Assembly (NCBI GenBank): GCA_027922465.2
Contig: BQMF02000290.1
Coordinates: forward strand, 310,001 to 374,000
Length of the DNA: 64,000 bases
Direction: 5' to 3'
From: Turritopsis dohrnii
Taxonomy: Eukaryota; Cnidaria; Hydrozoa; Anthoathecata; Oceaniidae
Both the position numbers and the translations under genes were made by a program. How positions within the stretch are numbered: the stretch's first letter is position 1; each line of letters starts with the position of its first letter. The notes under the pieces are model-generated. The model made no database searches, was not told where the DNA came from, and worked only from the letters and a program-made list of their open reading frames with translations. Positions 1 to 10,845 of the stretch are shown piece after piece.

Positions 1-124
1 TAAAAAGATCACACGGGAGAAGAAAAAAATGCACGTGCTAAATGAATGAAGTGAATAAAAAACGTTCGATCAGACTAAAATAGATTAAAAGAAATCGATT
101 AAAAGAAATTAAGACAACTATTAA

Positions 125-461
125 GGGGGTGTTTCGCTTAACCGAGATCTCACTTACATTAAGAAATATATGTTTTTATTCGAATGTGTTTATATGAAAA
201 CCGAGCCAGCCCGCCTAAGCGAGATCTCGGTTCAATTTGCCGAGATCTCGCTTCAGTGGGATGAAAATTTTCCATATAAACATCCACAATCGGGCTAGCC
301 CGGCTGAGCGGGCTAATTTCATAGCATGCGCATACTATTTCATAAACAAAAACATACAAAGGTGAGCCAGCCCGCTTCCATATAAAGGCGAGATGAAATT
401 GTCTCGGCTAAGTGAGCCAGCCCGGCTAACCGGGCCAGCTCACCTCCATACAAACACCCCC
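125..461. mobile_element. Miniature inverted-repeat element, Harbinger-like TSD
   Basis: The ends are GGGGGTGTTT and AAACACCCCC, each flanked by TAA (122-124 and 462-464). This looks like a 3-bp target duplication as made by PIF/Harbinger elements. The interior is a series of palindromic GC-rich blocks (GAGATCTCG, GAGCCAGCCCG, CGGGCTAGCCCG) in an otherwise AT-rich tract. No coding capacity is visible. Confidence 0.7.
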
Positions 462-464
462 TAA

Positions 465-3239
465 GAGAAAAGCAAAAAAATATTTTGTTTCAGGATACTC
501 TTTTTTTTACGTATCGGTTTTTAAACATTTTGATTGCTCGAAGAAAAGTTCACTCGTGTCAGTCAGGCAAGCGTTAGGATACACTGGCAAACCGCACATG
601 CTGCCACGTTCTGCCACTGCTGCTTTTTGTCCAAAATAATAATAATTTCGCTTACAACTCAATCTACCATTTTGCGTGACTTAGCTACAAATAAACAAAC
701 AAACAAACAAACAAACAAACAGACAGAGAATCGGCTATTGATATATAGATGTCATTTGTTTTCCTTGTAAGGTGTTTCTTAAGAATACATTCGACTCTCG
801 AAAATTCAATTTCTCGAACTCCTCACAAACTTTGTCAGTGGCTGTCTTGTTTTGTGCTCACTTCAATATCTAATTTCATACGGGAGTCAATATTTAATTC
901 GATACGGTACATCAAACCACGCTCTAGCGCTGTCAAACCCCCTAACAATAGTTTGCACATTCAGTATTGTTCTTGAGACCTACTTTCGATCTAGATCGCA
1001 AGGGGGTAAGAAAATAAAATATTCCACTTAAAACCAACAAAGAATTCAGTTATTTACCCCCTACGGAAAAGTTAACGTATACCGAGCGTAGGTCAAGATT
1101 TTATTTTGTGGGCGACCGTAAAATCAGTCATTAAGTGGGTCCAACTATGTCTGAAAAAACATGGGGGTAATGACTTTTTCAGAAAAAGAAACACTGACGA
1201 TACGAATACCTTTAATCCATGACTTTTTAGTAGAAGTTAACGTGGTTTGCATCAGTTGGTTGTAACATTGATAAAATGTTTTAAGAAAGTATTTTTATTC
1301 TTCGATCTCATCTCAATCTCATCTCGAAACGTAACGAGCTTGCCTCCTTACGGTAAAGCCAACCCAGTCGTAAGCCCAGCTGTTTCTTAAAAATTCATTC
1401 ACACACAAATCTTTCGCCTTTTACTAAAGATTTCCATGGAGAAGGCCAACTGATGAGTATCTAGGCCATTTTTCTTGCCCTAGCTATGGTGGGGACTGCT
1501 ATCTTATAGAAAATAATTGGAGTATAGTCTATATCTTTTGGACTTTCCTACTGAAGGAATGGAATCTGGAATTTTTTCCTGGTTTTGATTGATTGTATCG
1601 TTGCTGTTGTTGACAAAGAGACCATCTTTTCTTTGACCTCTTCTTTTAATAATTATCCATTGCAGCTTTAAACTAAATTTGGTCACTTTGATGTGTTGAT
1701 TAGATTTTTTTTAGCAGTTTCATGTACTACACATATTTTTTTATAAGCAACCAGTTTAAATGCAACCCTAAGCAAATCTTTTAAAAAAACTGTAACAAGA
1801 AAGATATGCTTAATTGATTTCTCTCTATAGAGACAATAAGTTGTTTCAAATTTTAAAAAATTCACTGTATCTTATTTTTCTTTCCCACAATGCCTCTTTA
1901 CTTGTTTTTTTTTCTAATTTGGTGTGAAATTTCAAAATTATTAAAGGTTAATGTAAGCAACTGTTTAGCAATTTTCCTACGATATGAATTTTTAGACGAA
2001 TTTTAAGAAACTTTCCTAGGAGGCAAAAACTTGGGTTGCTAAAAAAGATACGTGTAGTTCATAAATCCTGGTCAAATATGAACTGATGATATAAACAAAC
2101 ATGAAAAGCATGTTCAAAACGCACAACTTCTGTAGTATTTACATTCACGCGTGCTTACACCTCAGTTTCATCTCAGAATGAAGAGTTTGTATGTGCTTTT
2201 TAGCGATTTTCGATCATCTCGCTTTTATAAATCTCCGTAAGAAGGGCTGAAATTTTCGCCACTTAAGACTGAAAAAAAATGTAAAAATGTTGCATTAACA
2301 TAATTTGTATTCAATTTATATTACCAATGGGATTATTTGAACGCTTTTCTTTTATGGTTAGATTGCTAACACTCTCCTGCACAAATTTCGACATACCTCT
2401 AGATCCGCCACTGTATTTATTTATTTATTTTTAATTGGTTTATTTATTTTTTCCCTCTGGTATCTGGTATTGCCTTTTTAATATCTTGTTATATACACTT
2501 GCTTTGAATGCCATAATCATATTTCCCGTTTTCTGTGAATCCTCACAATAACAATCAATCGTTAGGAATTCCAGGAAACTGCTATGCTCAGTATGCCCGG
2601 GATTTCCCAAACTGTGCATACAGTTTCTGGAAAAGGTCGAGTTTCTGGAAAAGGTCGAGTTCAACAAAACTTTATGACGTAAACCTTGTTAAATTTTGTC
2701 GGGTCAACGAGCATAAAATTATGTAATGTCTCGTTTTTTAAAAAATGTTGACTTTTTAGACTCTCGCAAAACGTTTGATGAATTAAAAAATTGTTATATG
2801 TACATGCTCTGGTGATAATGAAAGAAATAAAGAAGTCAATTATAAAGGATACCCATAAAGGATAACAAAATGCTTTAAATTCGTATTTTCAGCTAGGATC
2901 CCCTCCAAAAGTAAAGTGATAACGAGTTCGAATAAACACGAAACATGCGGTGATTTTCCTCTTGTTTGCTACACCCACGTCGAAACAGCATTTTTCTTTC
3001 TGTCACATTCCTCTGCAATGCTCTTGTTTGTACTTTTGCCCTTCACAATTTTCTGCAGGGCTTTATATTTATCTGCTATGGTGATATTTTCATCTCGATT
3101 CACTCATCGTACACACTTCACCTTCTTTTGTATTGCCTTACAGATTGTAGCTTTGTATATGTTTAGATATGTTTATTCTGAACCATAAAGTTCAATCTGC
3201 GCGATGCAAAAATCGTTTTTGTTATTTTTCGTAGTATTT
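465..3239. other. Non-coding tract
   Basis: No convincing gene is visible. The open frames are short and have no recognisable protein similarity. There is an (AAAC)n simple repeat at about 690-720, an ATTT-rich run at about 2414-2432 and a direct duplication of TTTCTGGAAAAGGTCGAG at about 2622-2660. The phrase 'agatccgccactg' near 2401 is typical of old repeat ends. Confidence 0.5.
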
Positions 3240-3243
3240 ATTA

Positions 3244-3450
3244 CTGTGAGTTCGTTATATCGAGGTTTTTTGGGTTTGAGGGACGAAAACATTGGTTCGT
3301 TAAATCGAGAGTTCACTATATCGGGGGTTCGTTATATAGAAAGGATTTATGAGAGTTTCTTAAGGTAAAATCCAAGGGGAATGGACATTGGTTCGTTAAA
3401 TCGAAATGTTCGCTATATCGGGGATTCGTTATATCGAGAGTCCGCCGTAG
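3244..3450. repeat. Cluster of degenerate TTCGTTATATCGAG repeats (Tigger-like end)
   Basis: About six direct copies of TTCGTTATATCGAG or variants (TTCGTTAAATCGAG, TTCGCTATATCGGG) lie in about 200 bp, ending in GAGAGTCCGCCGTAG. The pattern resembles terminal regions of pogo/Tigger elements, where a short motif is repeated inside the inverted repeat, as also seen at 53853-57904. No matching inverted end was found, so this is probably a truncated or solo end. Confidence 0.45.
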
Positions 3451-3539
3451 TTCTTACTTATTGGTATGTTGAATGCTGACTTGGCTAAAACCTCATAATT
3501 AAACAGAAAGTATGTTTGAACATTTCTTCTCTTCTTTAG

Positions 3540-5302
3540 GTTGCTGCAAAAGAAAGATTTGCTGATTCTGTCATTATAACAACCTTAGATGATATGCACT
3601 ATGCACTTGGCATTTGCACAGCTTGTCTACCATATCTTATGTGAATGCGAAGAAATGATTGAACGCAAAGAAATGATAGAGGCAGCTGTGATGAATGTTA
3701 TTCTTGCTGTTGGTCACATTTTGAAACACTCTAACGTATATATGACGGTGAAAGATAAGACTAATTGATAAGTGTTTTTGTATTTGACCAAGAAACGTTT
3801 ACCATGTGCATATTACATTTGAAGATAGAATACATTCTCCCTGCTATAATTTTGCCACCTACTTCGTCATGCCTGGCTTTGAGAAAATTTTGTAAATATG
3901 AAATAACTTCTTATACAATATGTTCATCTGACCAATTGTAAATATCAGACTTTACGGTGTAACCTTGTGAAATGTGTTTTATATAACACAATCTAACACA
4001 TTGTGAGGGTAAGGTTCAAGGCTGGCCTCACTTGTTCAAATACGTTTATAAGAGATTTTTACCGTAATAATGTGTTTGTCAGATGAACATACTCTATATG
4101 TCAGCTTTTTTAAGTGTAACCACCACTCGTCTGTTTAAAGATAATCAGCTGTTGCCATGACTATGGCTGTTGTAAATAGAACTAGCAGTATGTTGATGGG
4201 AATCCTTCAATACAACAATAAGAAATGGACTGGGCACGAGCAGCTGACAAATAGAAAACAAATGAAGTAAACAAATGATGGAGATTCCCTCGTGGAGATT
4301 CTCTTCCAGAAAACTGCTGACTTTAGTCCTAAGAAAACTTTATCAAAGTTCATTGCGTTTGATAAATATTAACCTGTTTCGGAAAAACTCAAAAAGATGG
4401 AGTGTACTGCCATTAAAAAAACAGCTTCAGTTCTGATTTGCTTCCGGTTGGCACAGAATTCTAATGAGTTGAATTGATCGGTATTGAGCACATGGAGCCA
4501 GTGAGTTGGTGGCACTTTGCTCATTCATATGTTCGTGGAAACTGGAAGAAAGAAGGAAGCGAGTGTGGTTCATTAATGACGAAATCTTGTCATGACCTCG
4601 ATTTGATCAAGTATTTCATGGGTGATCTAAAATGTCTTAAAATCCAATCGTTTGGTAGTTTGACATATTTTAAATCCAGCAATAAACCGAAAGAAGCAAG
4701 TAGTCGGTGTTTAGACTGTAAAATCGAACGAACTTGTCCCTACTCTGCCGTACGACAATATATTGACTTCTTAAAGACATCAGTCTCAGACAAATATTGC
4801 ATAGCGGCTTTTAAAGATCCTGATATAGAGAACATGACGTCTGCATTGCGTGATGGGCCGTACGTCAAATGTGTTTTTGACTACGATAATACGTGTGTGA
4901 CTACCAGATAGTCAGCATGGAATTCGGAGGTGACAAGTACGTCACATTAACCATGTCGTACGTCACATTCACCATGTCGGCGTTTAAGAAAGAAGGAAGG
5001 TAAAAGGAAAATTCGAATCTGAGGAACGAACGGACAAATTGAGATAAAGAACTTTAGTTTGTTCAATTTCGAGACGGAAAAGTTGTTGGCTTTTCAATCA
5101 TCGCCGCCAAAAGTAGCGACATTCATGGGTGGTCATGGTTATGCAGATTACTATCTAATGAGATTTTCTGTGAAAGCAGTGGCATTGAATGATCCGAGTT
5201 TAATCGAGTCAGGACCTGAAGATAGTTTGAGAGGACATCAGTTTGTGTTCGCTGCCGAACGATCTCGAAAGCAAGGTGGGATAATGTTAGATGTGGAAAT
5301 CT
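3540..5302 (+). pseudogene. Gfo/Idh/MocA-family oxidoreductase pseudogene
   Basis: The family comprises NAD(P)-dependent sugar or dehydrogenase-type oxidoreductases with an N-terminal Rossmann fold. Three blocks survive in order. At 3540-3770, after an acceptor-like CTTCTCTTTAG, is the Rossmann part (ADSVIITTLDDMHY, then VILAVGHILKHS after a frame change). At 4460-4911 is the substrate domain (IEHMEPVSWWHFAHSYVRGNW, AKSCHD-like TKSCHDLDLIKYFMG, CPYSA). At 4895-5302 is the C-terminus (VSMEFGGDKYVTLTMS, then GGHGYADYY and SGPEDSLRGHQFVFAAERSRK). Breaks are a frameshift near 3645, a frameshift in a TGTG run near 4894 and a stop near 5020. About 700 bp without coding similarity separate blocks one and two, which looks like a retained intron, so this is not an mRNA retrocopy. 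The first Rossmann strand with its glycine motif was not found upstream. Confidence 0.8.
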
Positions 5303-6110
5303 AGACATTATCCATGATGATGTGGACTTATGAAACAATCATAGAGCGCCATATACGTTGTTCTTCATTTGTAACTAAAAATTTCTTTGAAGTCAGTCAT
5401 TCACCTTAAATTTTGATGAAACAATTTTGTAGCCTGCTATCTAAATTTAGTCTTGTTTTGGTGAATTCAATGTTCATGATTTATATGACCAACGAAGTTT
5501 GAATAAAATGTAATTATCACCAATCATGTCCAAAAACTTTTCCTGGGAGGTTTATGTGTAAAATCCGAAGAATCATGTAAATTGACGGAAAATAACAGAA
5601 TTATTCAAGTTTACAAGCATTCTAATTCATGATAATGTGGAACTTGGTCATCGGCTTTGTTTTCATGAGGTTCTACACGGGTCCGTTCGCTTGCGGAATA
5701 TTATTATACGCATGCGCAGTTGAAATTTTAATTTCAGCCGTTTTTGTAAGTATTGAGAATGGCTTCGTTCAGGTCACGTTCATGGGCATGAAAACAGATG
5801 CATTTTTACTACTTTTTAACGTAATGTAACCACGCTGACCGATTGGAATCGATTATTCATCCTTTGTGGAGAAGAAAACAGTTTAGAACAACATGATTCT
5901 TCAACTGGATAACGTTTATTGTGTAAATCAAAAAGACACATTTTGCTGGGTTAGCTGCTGGTGTACGTGGAAAACAGTTAAAAATCGATATCAAATGAGT
6001 TTTTCGCAGAAAAAGCTATATGTTATTAAAAAGCCAAATCATTGAACTTTCAGAAAATGATAAATTCAAAGACCTAAAAATTTTTTTAATATGGATGTAA
6101 ATTGGCTGAT
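5303..6110. other. Non-coding tract
   Basis: No gene is recognisable. A GC-richer block at about 5669-5716, including ATTATACGCATGCGCA, has an inverted partner at about 9876-9925. Confidence 0.4.
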
Positions 6111-7316
6111 CAGTTAGGACCACTCGACCAAAACTTGCGATAAAAAGCGTTTCATACTACTTTATGACAGCCACACGACGAAGTGCGTTCACAACGTTTT
6201 CTACTGATTTGAGAATACAAGATTGAGAAATGTATTGTAAAATCGTGAAAGAAGTAATTATCAATCTGATTTAATTTGTAACTTAGGACTCTTTACTTTG
6301 TACATTCACGTTGATATAAATAAATTGTCCAGAACAAATTATTTGTGTTTTTTCTATGAAGCCCGAGAATATGTGAATAGAATTCGTCGAGATACAGACG
6401 AAGTTCATCGTAGGTACAAAAGATCGGGAACACAAAAATTCTCGCGACTTTCGCGACATTTAGCTTTTTTAGGATTCACGACTTAATATGCTGGCGACTT
6501 TTAAATATTTTCACAAAAAAACATTTCACAGATTTGCAGCCATTTTTTTGAAGGGTGAAGGGTGCTCGTGACTTTGTGTTATTTATTTTCGTATTCAGAT
6601 TGAATAACTTCGTTTCCAGATCCCCAAAATAAGTAGGCAGTGGCGTAACTACTCTCGGGGGTTGCTTCGGGTGCGATCGCACCACCCTCGGATTTAATTG
6701 GCCTTTTTTTTTTACCAAGCAATTTTTCAAGCGATATACTACCAAACGTTTTTAGAACACTAAGTTTAAGCTAAGGGGAGGACTGAGCATGTATATATGA
6801 AATATATGTTCTGGTGAAACATGTAATAACCATTTCGTTCGTTTGAATTATTCATTCCGAATGCTTCCCGAAAATTTATTATCGCAATGTTTGATATTGT
6901 TATGTTAATGATTTTAATAATCGTTTTGTCAATACGTCACACAATAGCGCAAATTTAATTTTACGACCATTATTGAAACTTATGCTAATGTATCGCTAGA
7001 AAAGCGGTACTCCTCCGAAGATGTAGAAATTGTTCGTTTTCTTCTTTCTTCATTTTCTGAAGAACTAAACCGAAAGGGAAATTTTGACACGGTAAAAAGT
7101 TTTGTTTTTGCATAAAGTTTCACCACCCCAAAAATAAAAAAAATTTACCGTGTCGAATTTTCCCTAGAGCTATGTTTCTATGCGGTTGCTATGCTAGATC
7201 GTCATCATTCAATCGGATGTATTCAAATAGGAGAGTAAAATAAAATTATCGAGGCAATTCTTTATAATAAATCACGACTATTTTAGCGACGAATTCTGGT
7301 CGAGTGGTCCTAACTG
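6111..7316. mobile_element. 1.2-kb non-autonomous DNA element with CTGAT TSD
   Basis: The left end CAGTTAGGACCACTCGACC (6111) is mirrored by GGTCGAGTGGTCCTAACTG (ending 7316). Similarity runs imperfectly for about 35 bp inward. CTGAT flanks both ends (6106-6110 and 7317-7321), consistent with a 5-bp target-site duplication. The interior has no recognisable transposase. It includes a smaller hairpin with arms GACACGGTAAA and TTTACCGTGTC at about 7087-7160. Confidence 0.7.
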
Positions 7317-7321
7317 CTGAT

Positions 7322-8917
7322 TAACGTGAAAATGAAGACATCTGATACTGCAAGGTAAGTCAGCTCCAATGAATGTTTTGTAGAAATTATCTTCTTTAAG
7401 AGAAACTTTGTAACAACTATAAGGAAAGGTTTCCTTGTTTTACTTTATTTACTTTCAAAGGTTTTCAAACTCAAATTTGTAATTACAATAATAAAACTAA
7501 CAATGACTGCCTATTACATTCGTTTACATTGTTTCTCATCATTGTTTCTCATGTGATGAGAATCCTTTTTGAGGGGGAAAATCATAACAAGTTATAATTT
7601 CTAGTAAATTAATCAGTAATTCATTACAAATTTATCTGTAGTAATCATTTCTGTTTAATAACTCACTACCAATAAGTAGAAACCATCCACAATGACATTG
7701 CCAAAATTTTAGAACAAATTTTCGAACGCATGAAATGTTTCTTTCCATTCAGAACTTTGAAGTTGCACGAAAAGATGAATTTCTTAAAATGAGGGATGCA
7801 AAGTTTAGTTTAGACAAAGTTTAGACATTTCACTTTGATTAAGATACTTGAGATTATTTATTTTACCCAATAACAGAAGTTTTTGGAAAAGTTTGCCTGT
7901 CATGTTTGTTTTTATATTCAAGATATATATAAAGATATATACATCAGCATCTATGTTATTCTTGTGTTTCTTGCACTGATATTTAATTTTTGTGCTTGTT
8001 ATGAGTTTGTTGTTCTGCCATATACACTCTTCGATGATGTTTCGAAATGTCTAAGGAGTTTAATGATAGAAATAAATGTTTTATCTGTTTTTCAGGTTTG
8101 TCATTCTTTATTTAGATTATTTATTGCTTATTGTTCTCTTAACATGATAACAAAACATTTGATGAGAAAAGATTACATCAGCAGTTACTGGTATGTGTCC
8201 TGTTTACTCTAGATGTTTTCATTTTTGTGATTGTTACAACACCTCTCATTAAATAGGGTTTTTGTATTTTAGATCCCTGTCAAAAAAGCTGAGGAAGAAA
8301 TACACAAAATCATGCGATAAACTAAAAGCTGCTCTTGTTTCACTGACGAAAAACATGACAACAACAGCCGCTCCTGCTAATTGAAAAATCACCATTTTTT
8401 ATTTGCATGTATAGAATAATATTATGCCAGGTTAAAACATATGTGAAAAATAGATAAGACTCGTGTTTAAAATAGCAAAAGCTTTTTAATAAAAATCATC
8501 TTCAGTGCATAAAAACATATAAACAAGTGAGGTGCATGTCTTTTTGGTTTTTGGATTTCAAAAAATTTCTGCCATTCTGAGTTTTAGTTACAGTAAAATC
8601 AAACAGGAAACAGTTCTAACCCATAAAAATTTCTAAAATTTAAACATTACTTCGATTACTTTTTCAAGAGTCTTTTTTATACCTTATTTTATGAAAGACT
8701 ATACTTACGTTTTACGGAATATTTTTTAATAATAACCGGTTTTAAACTTTGGCAGTGTTATGAGCCACTTGTTTCCCAATTTATTTATAAATTACATGTA
8801 AATATTTGGATAAGAAGATTTTGTCATCAGTTTTCTTATTTATTTCTTTATTCATTCATTCATTCATTCATTACTGAAACATGAACACATGAAAAACTAA
8901 TTAATGGTCTTTTGTAC
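7322..8917. other. Non-coding tract with one weak coding-like stretch
   Basis: An open frame at 7883-8212 gives a hydrophobic 109-residue peptide with no recognised family. After an acceptor-like TTTTGTATTTTAG, a short frame at about 8271-8382 (RSLSKKLRKKYTKSCDKLKA...) ends in TGA. No consistent exon chain could be built. An (ATTC)n repeat lies at 8850-8872. Confidence 0.3.
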
Positions 8918-8974
8918 CCAAGGAGAAACGCACCTGAAAAGACATATTAAAGAGGTTTTAAAAACAGATAAAAT

Positions 8975-9162
8975 GAAGACGTCTTTAAAACGTTAGAAAA
9001 AGACGTCTTAAATCCGTCTTAAACTAGTCGGATTTGTCCGTTAAGAAAATGTCTTTTTATAACGTTTTAAAGACGTCTTTAAAAGACGTTTTCTAAACGG
9101 ACAAATCCGACTAGTTTAAGACGGATTTAAGACGTCTTTAAAACGTTTTCAAAACGTCTTTT
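8975..9162. repeat. Long near-perfect hairpin of AGACGTCTT motifs
   Basis: 9001-9049 and 9089-9137 are inverted copies that match at 48 of 49 positions by eye, separated by about 39 bp. Both arms carry AGACGTCTTAAATCCGTCTT and ACTAGTCGGATTTGTCCG. Outer sequence on both sides continues with AGACGTCTTTAAAACG-like motifs. It is probably a miniature transposon; the right flank GCCGGCTGGGTT may be its end. Confidence 0.75.
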
Positions 9163-9257
9163 TGCCGGCTGGGTTCTCTTATCACAGACAGAGCAATCTT
9201 TATCTCTATGCAGTTCTACACGATCGACGAACGATACGGGCATGTTTATCCATTGTC

Positions 9258-9391
9258 TTAACAGAAGATTCTTTGTTTGTCGCAACAACAACAAAGAATC
9301 TTCTGTAACATAAAAAGTAAGCATCATCGTACCCAATGTTTCTTGTTATTTCGCCATTCGAATAGTGAAAAGACAAGAAATACTGGGTACA
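9258..9391. repeat. Two consecutive hairpins
   Basis: The first hairpin (about 9260-9306) has arms ACAGAAGATTCTTTGTT and AACAAAGAATCTTCTGT around a 12-nt loop. The second (about 9328-9391) has arms GTACCCAATGTTTCTTGT and ACAAGAAATACTGGGTAC with two mismatches. The second resembles the hairpin at 45197-45297. Confidence 0.6.
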
Positions 9392-9399
9392 AGGTTGAA

Positions 9400-10845
9400 T
9401 AAAGTATTCGCTGAGAGTTCGATTGACATTCGATTTTTTTTGTAAAAGATTTGTGGCTGGAAAATTTGATATAATATTTTGATGTTAGTGACATCTAGAT
9501 TTACTCGTAAAATGTTGGTGAAAAAAATTTTTAGGAACTTGAAACTTTCAGGAAACCTAGTTACATGGCTACTGATGCTCTGATATAGTTTTGTTTTGCA
9601 AATAAAACTCATCAAGTGTCGGTTTCAACAGCTTAAATAATGGATATTTGATATTAAATTTTAACTAATTTTGTCGCTGTTGTTTTCAAAGAATAGAGAA
9701 GAAAGAAAACAATGATGCAGTGGAAGAGTAAGTTTATTCATTTAGCTATCCAAAAATTATAGGGTTACATAGTTAATATTCTGTTTATTTTCCAGAAATT
9801 CAGTCATAAAGTAAACGACTGAATTTGAGAACGGAGCTTTTTCTTTTCCTTGCAATGCTAGACATCATGCTTTAAATGCGCATGCGTATAATAAGATTCC
9901 GCATTTCTAGTGAAACTGAACGGACGTGGGGTGGGCTTATACGCTGCCGAGTTTTATGCATCACTTTGCAGATATGTAAAGGATAGGGCAGCTATTTTCC
10001 CTACAAAAGAAATTTTGGTTTTGATATCCTGTGTGATTGTCCTATGAATTAATTATTTCTGGTCCTGATTATATTACTCGAAATGTGTAATCTAACGTCT
10101 TTTTAATATTTGACGTCATTCCGTAACAAAATGAATAAAATTCAAAGATCGAACGCTGCAATGGAAGTCAAAAACCTTCATGGTTGGAAATCATAATGCT
10201 TTGATGGTTGCCATTCGGAAATGCATTCTGGGTATCTTCTGTCTATATTAGCAAGTATGGATGGTACTCTTAAATATTTTTAAATATTTTTAATAAATAT
10301 TTAAATATTTTTTTAAGTAATCATGGTTCAAGCAACGTACAAGACTTAGAAGTTCAGTTATAATAGCAATGATAGTCTGTTCTTCTGTTTAACAGATACT
10401 TGAGGTTATAGAGAGTTGTTTGATGACGTCATAAAAAGTGAACTTTTTCAATTTCTTTCCTTCTAGTTGCAGTCTATGTTGCAGTTGCGAACTTCACCGG
10501 AATAGGTGTTTTTTATGTTTTCTTTTCAACAACAACGCCATCAGTACAATTTGTATTTGTTCATTAAATGATTTATCATGTAACTTTTCTGATGTTCATT
10601 CTTCTAATACTTCATTAAGCCCAACGTTTAAGTTCAAAGTTTAAGTTCAACGTTTAAGTTCAACGTTTAGACACTCTATTTTTTCTTCACATACTCCACT
10701 TCACGTGCATGTTCATGTAGGAATTTTACGCGTATTTGAAAATAGCTTCACGGAGTTAAGATCCAATTGGTTCCGTGTAAACTTCACATCTATTTCTGTC
10801 TATTGCTTAGCAACCGTGTGTGTTTGTCATAAAACATTTGTTTAG
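9400..10845. other. Intergenic tract, possible 5' part of the Ig gene
   Basis: A signal-peptide exon for the downstream Ig gene should lie here but could not be assigned. The open stretch at 10438-10644 lacks a clear start and splice pattern. An AAATATTT-rich run lies at about 10265-10315. Confidence 0.35.

Noticed and set aside
3540..5302. Oxidoreductase as a recent bacterial gene transfer
   Set aside because: Base composition matches the surroundings and there is an intron-like gap and acceptor; nothing requires transfer.
5629..5829. 66-residue hydrophobic open frame
   Set aside because: No splice context and no family, and it overlaps the repeat block at 5669-5716.
7883..8212. 109-residue frame as a possible membrane protein
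   Set aside because: No ATG start (it begins at TTG), Ile/Phe/Leu-rich as expected of AT-rich random sequence, and no consistent downstream exon in phase.
9127..9336. Open frame across the hairpins
   Set aside because: It is translated inverted-repeat DNA without protein similarity.
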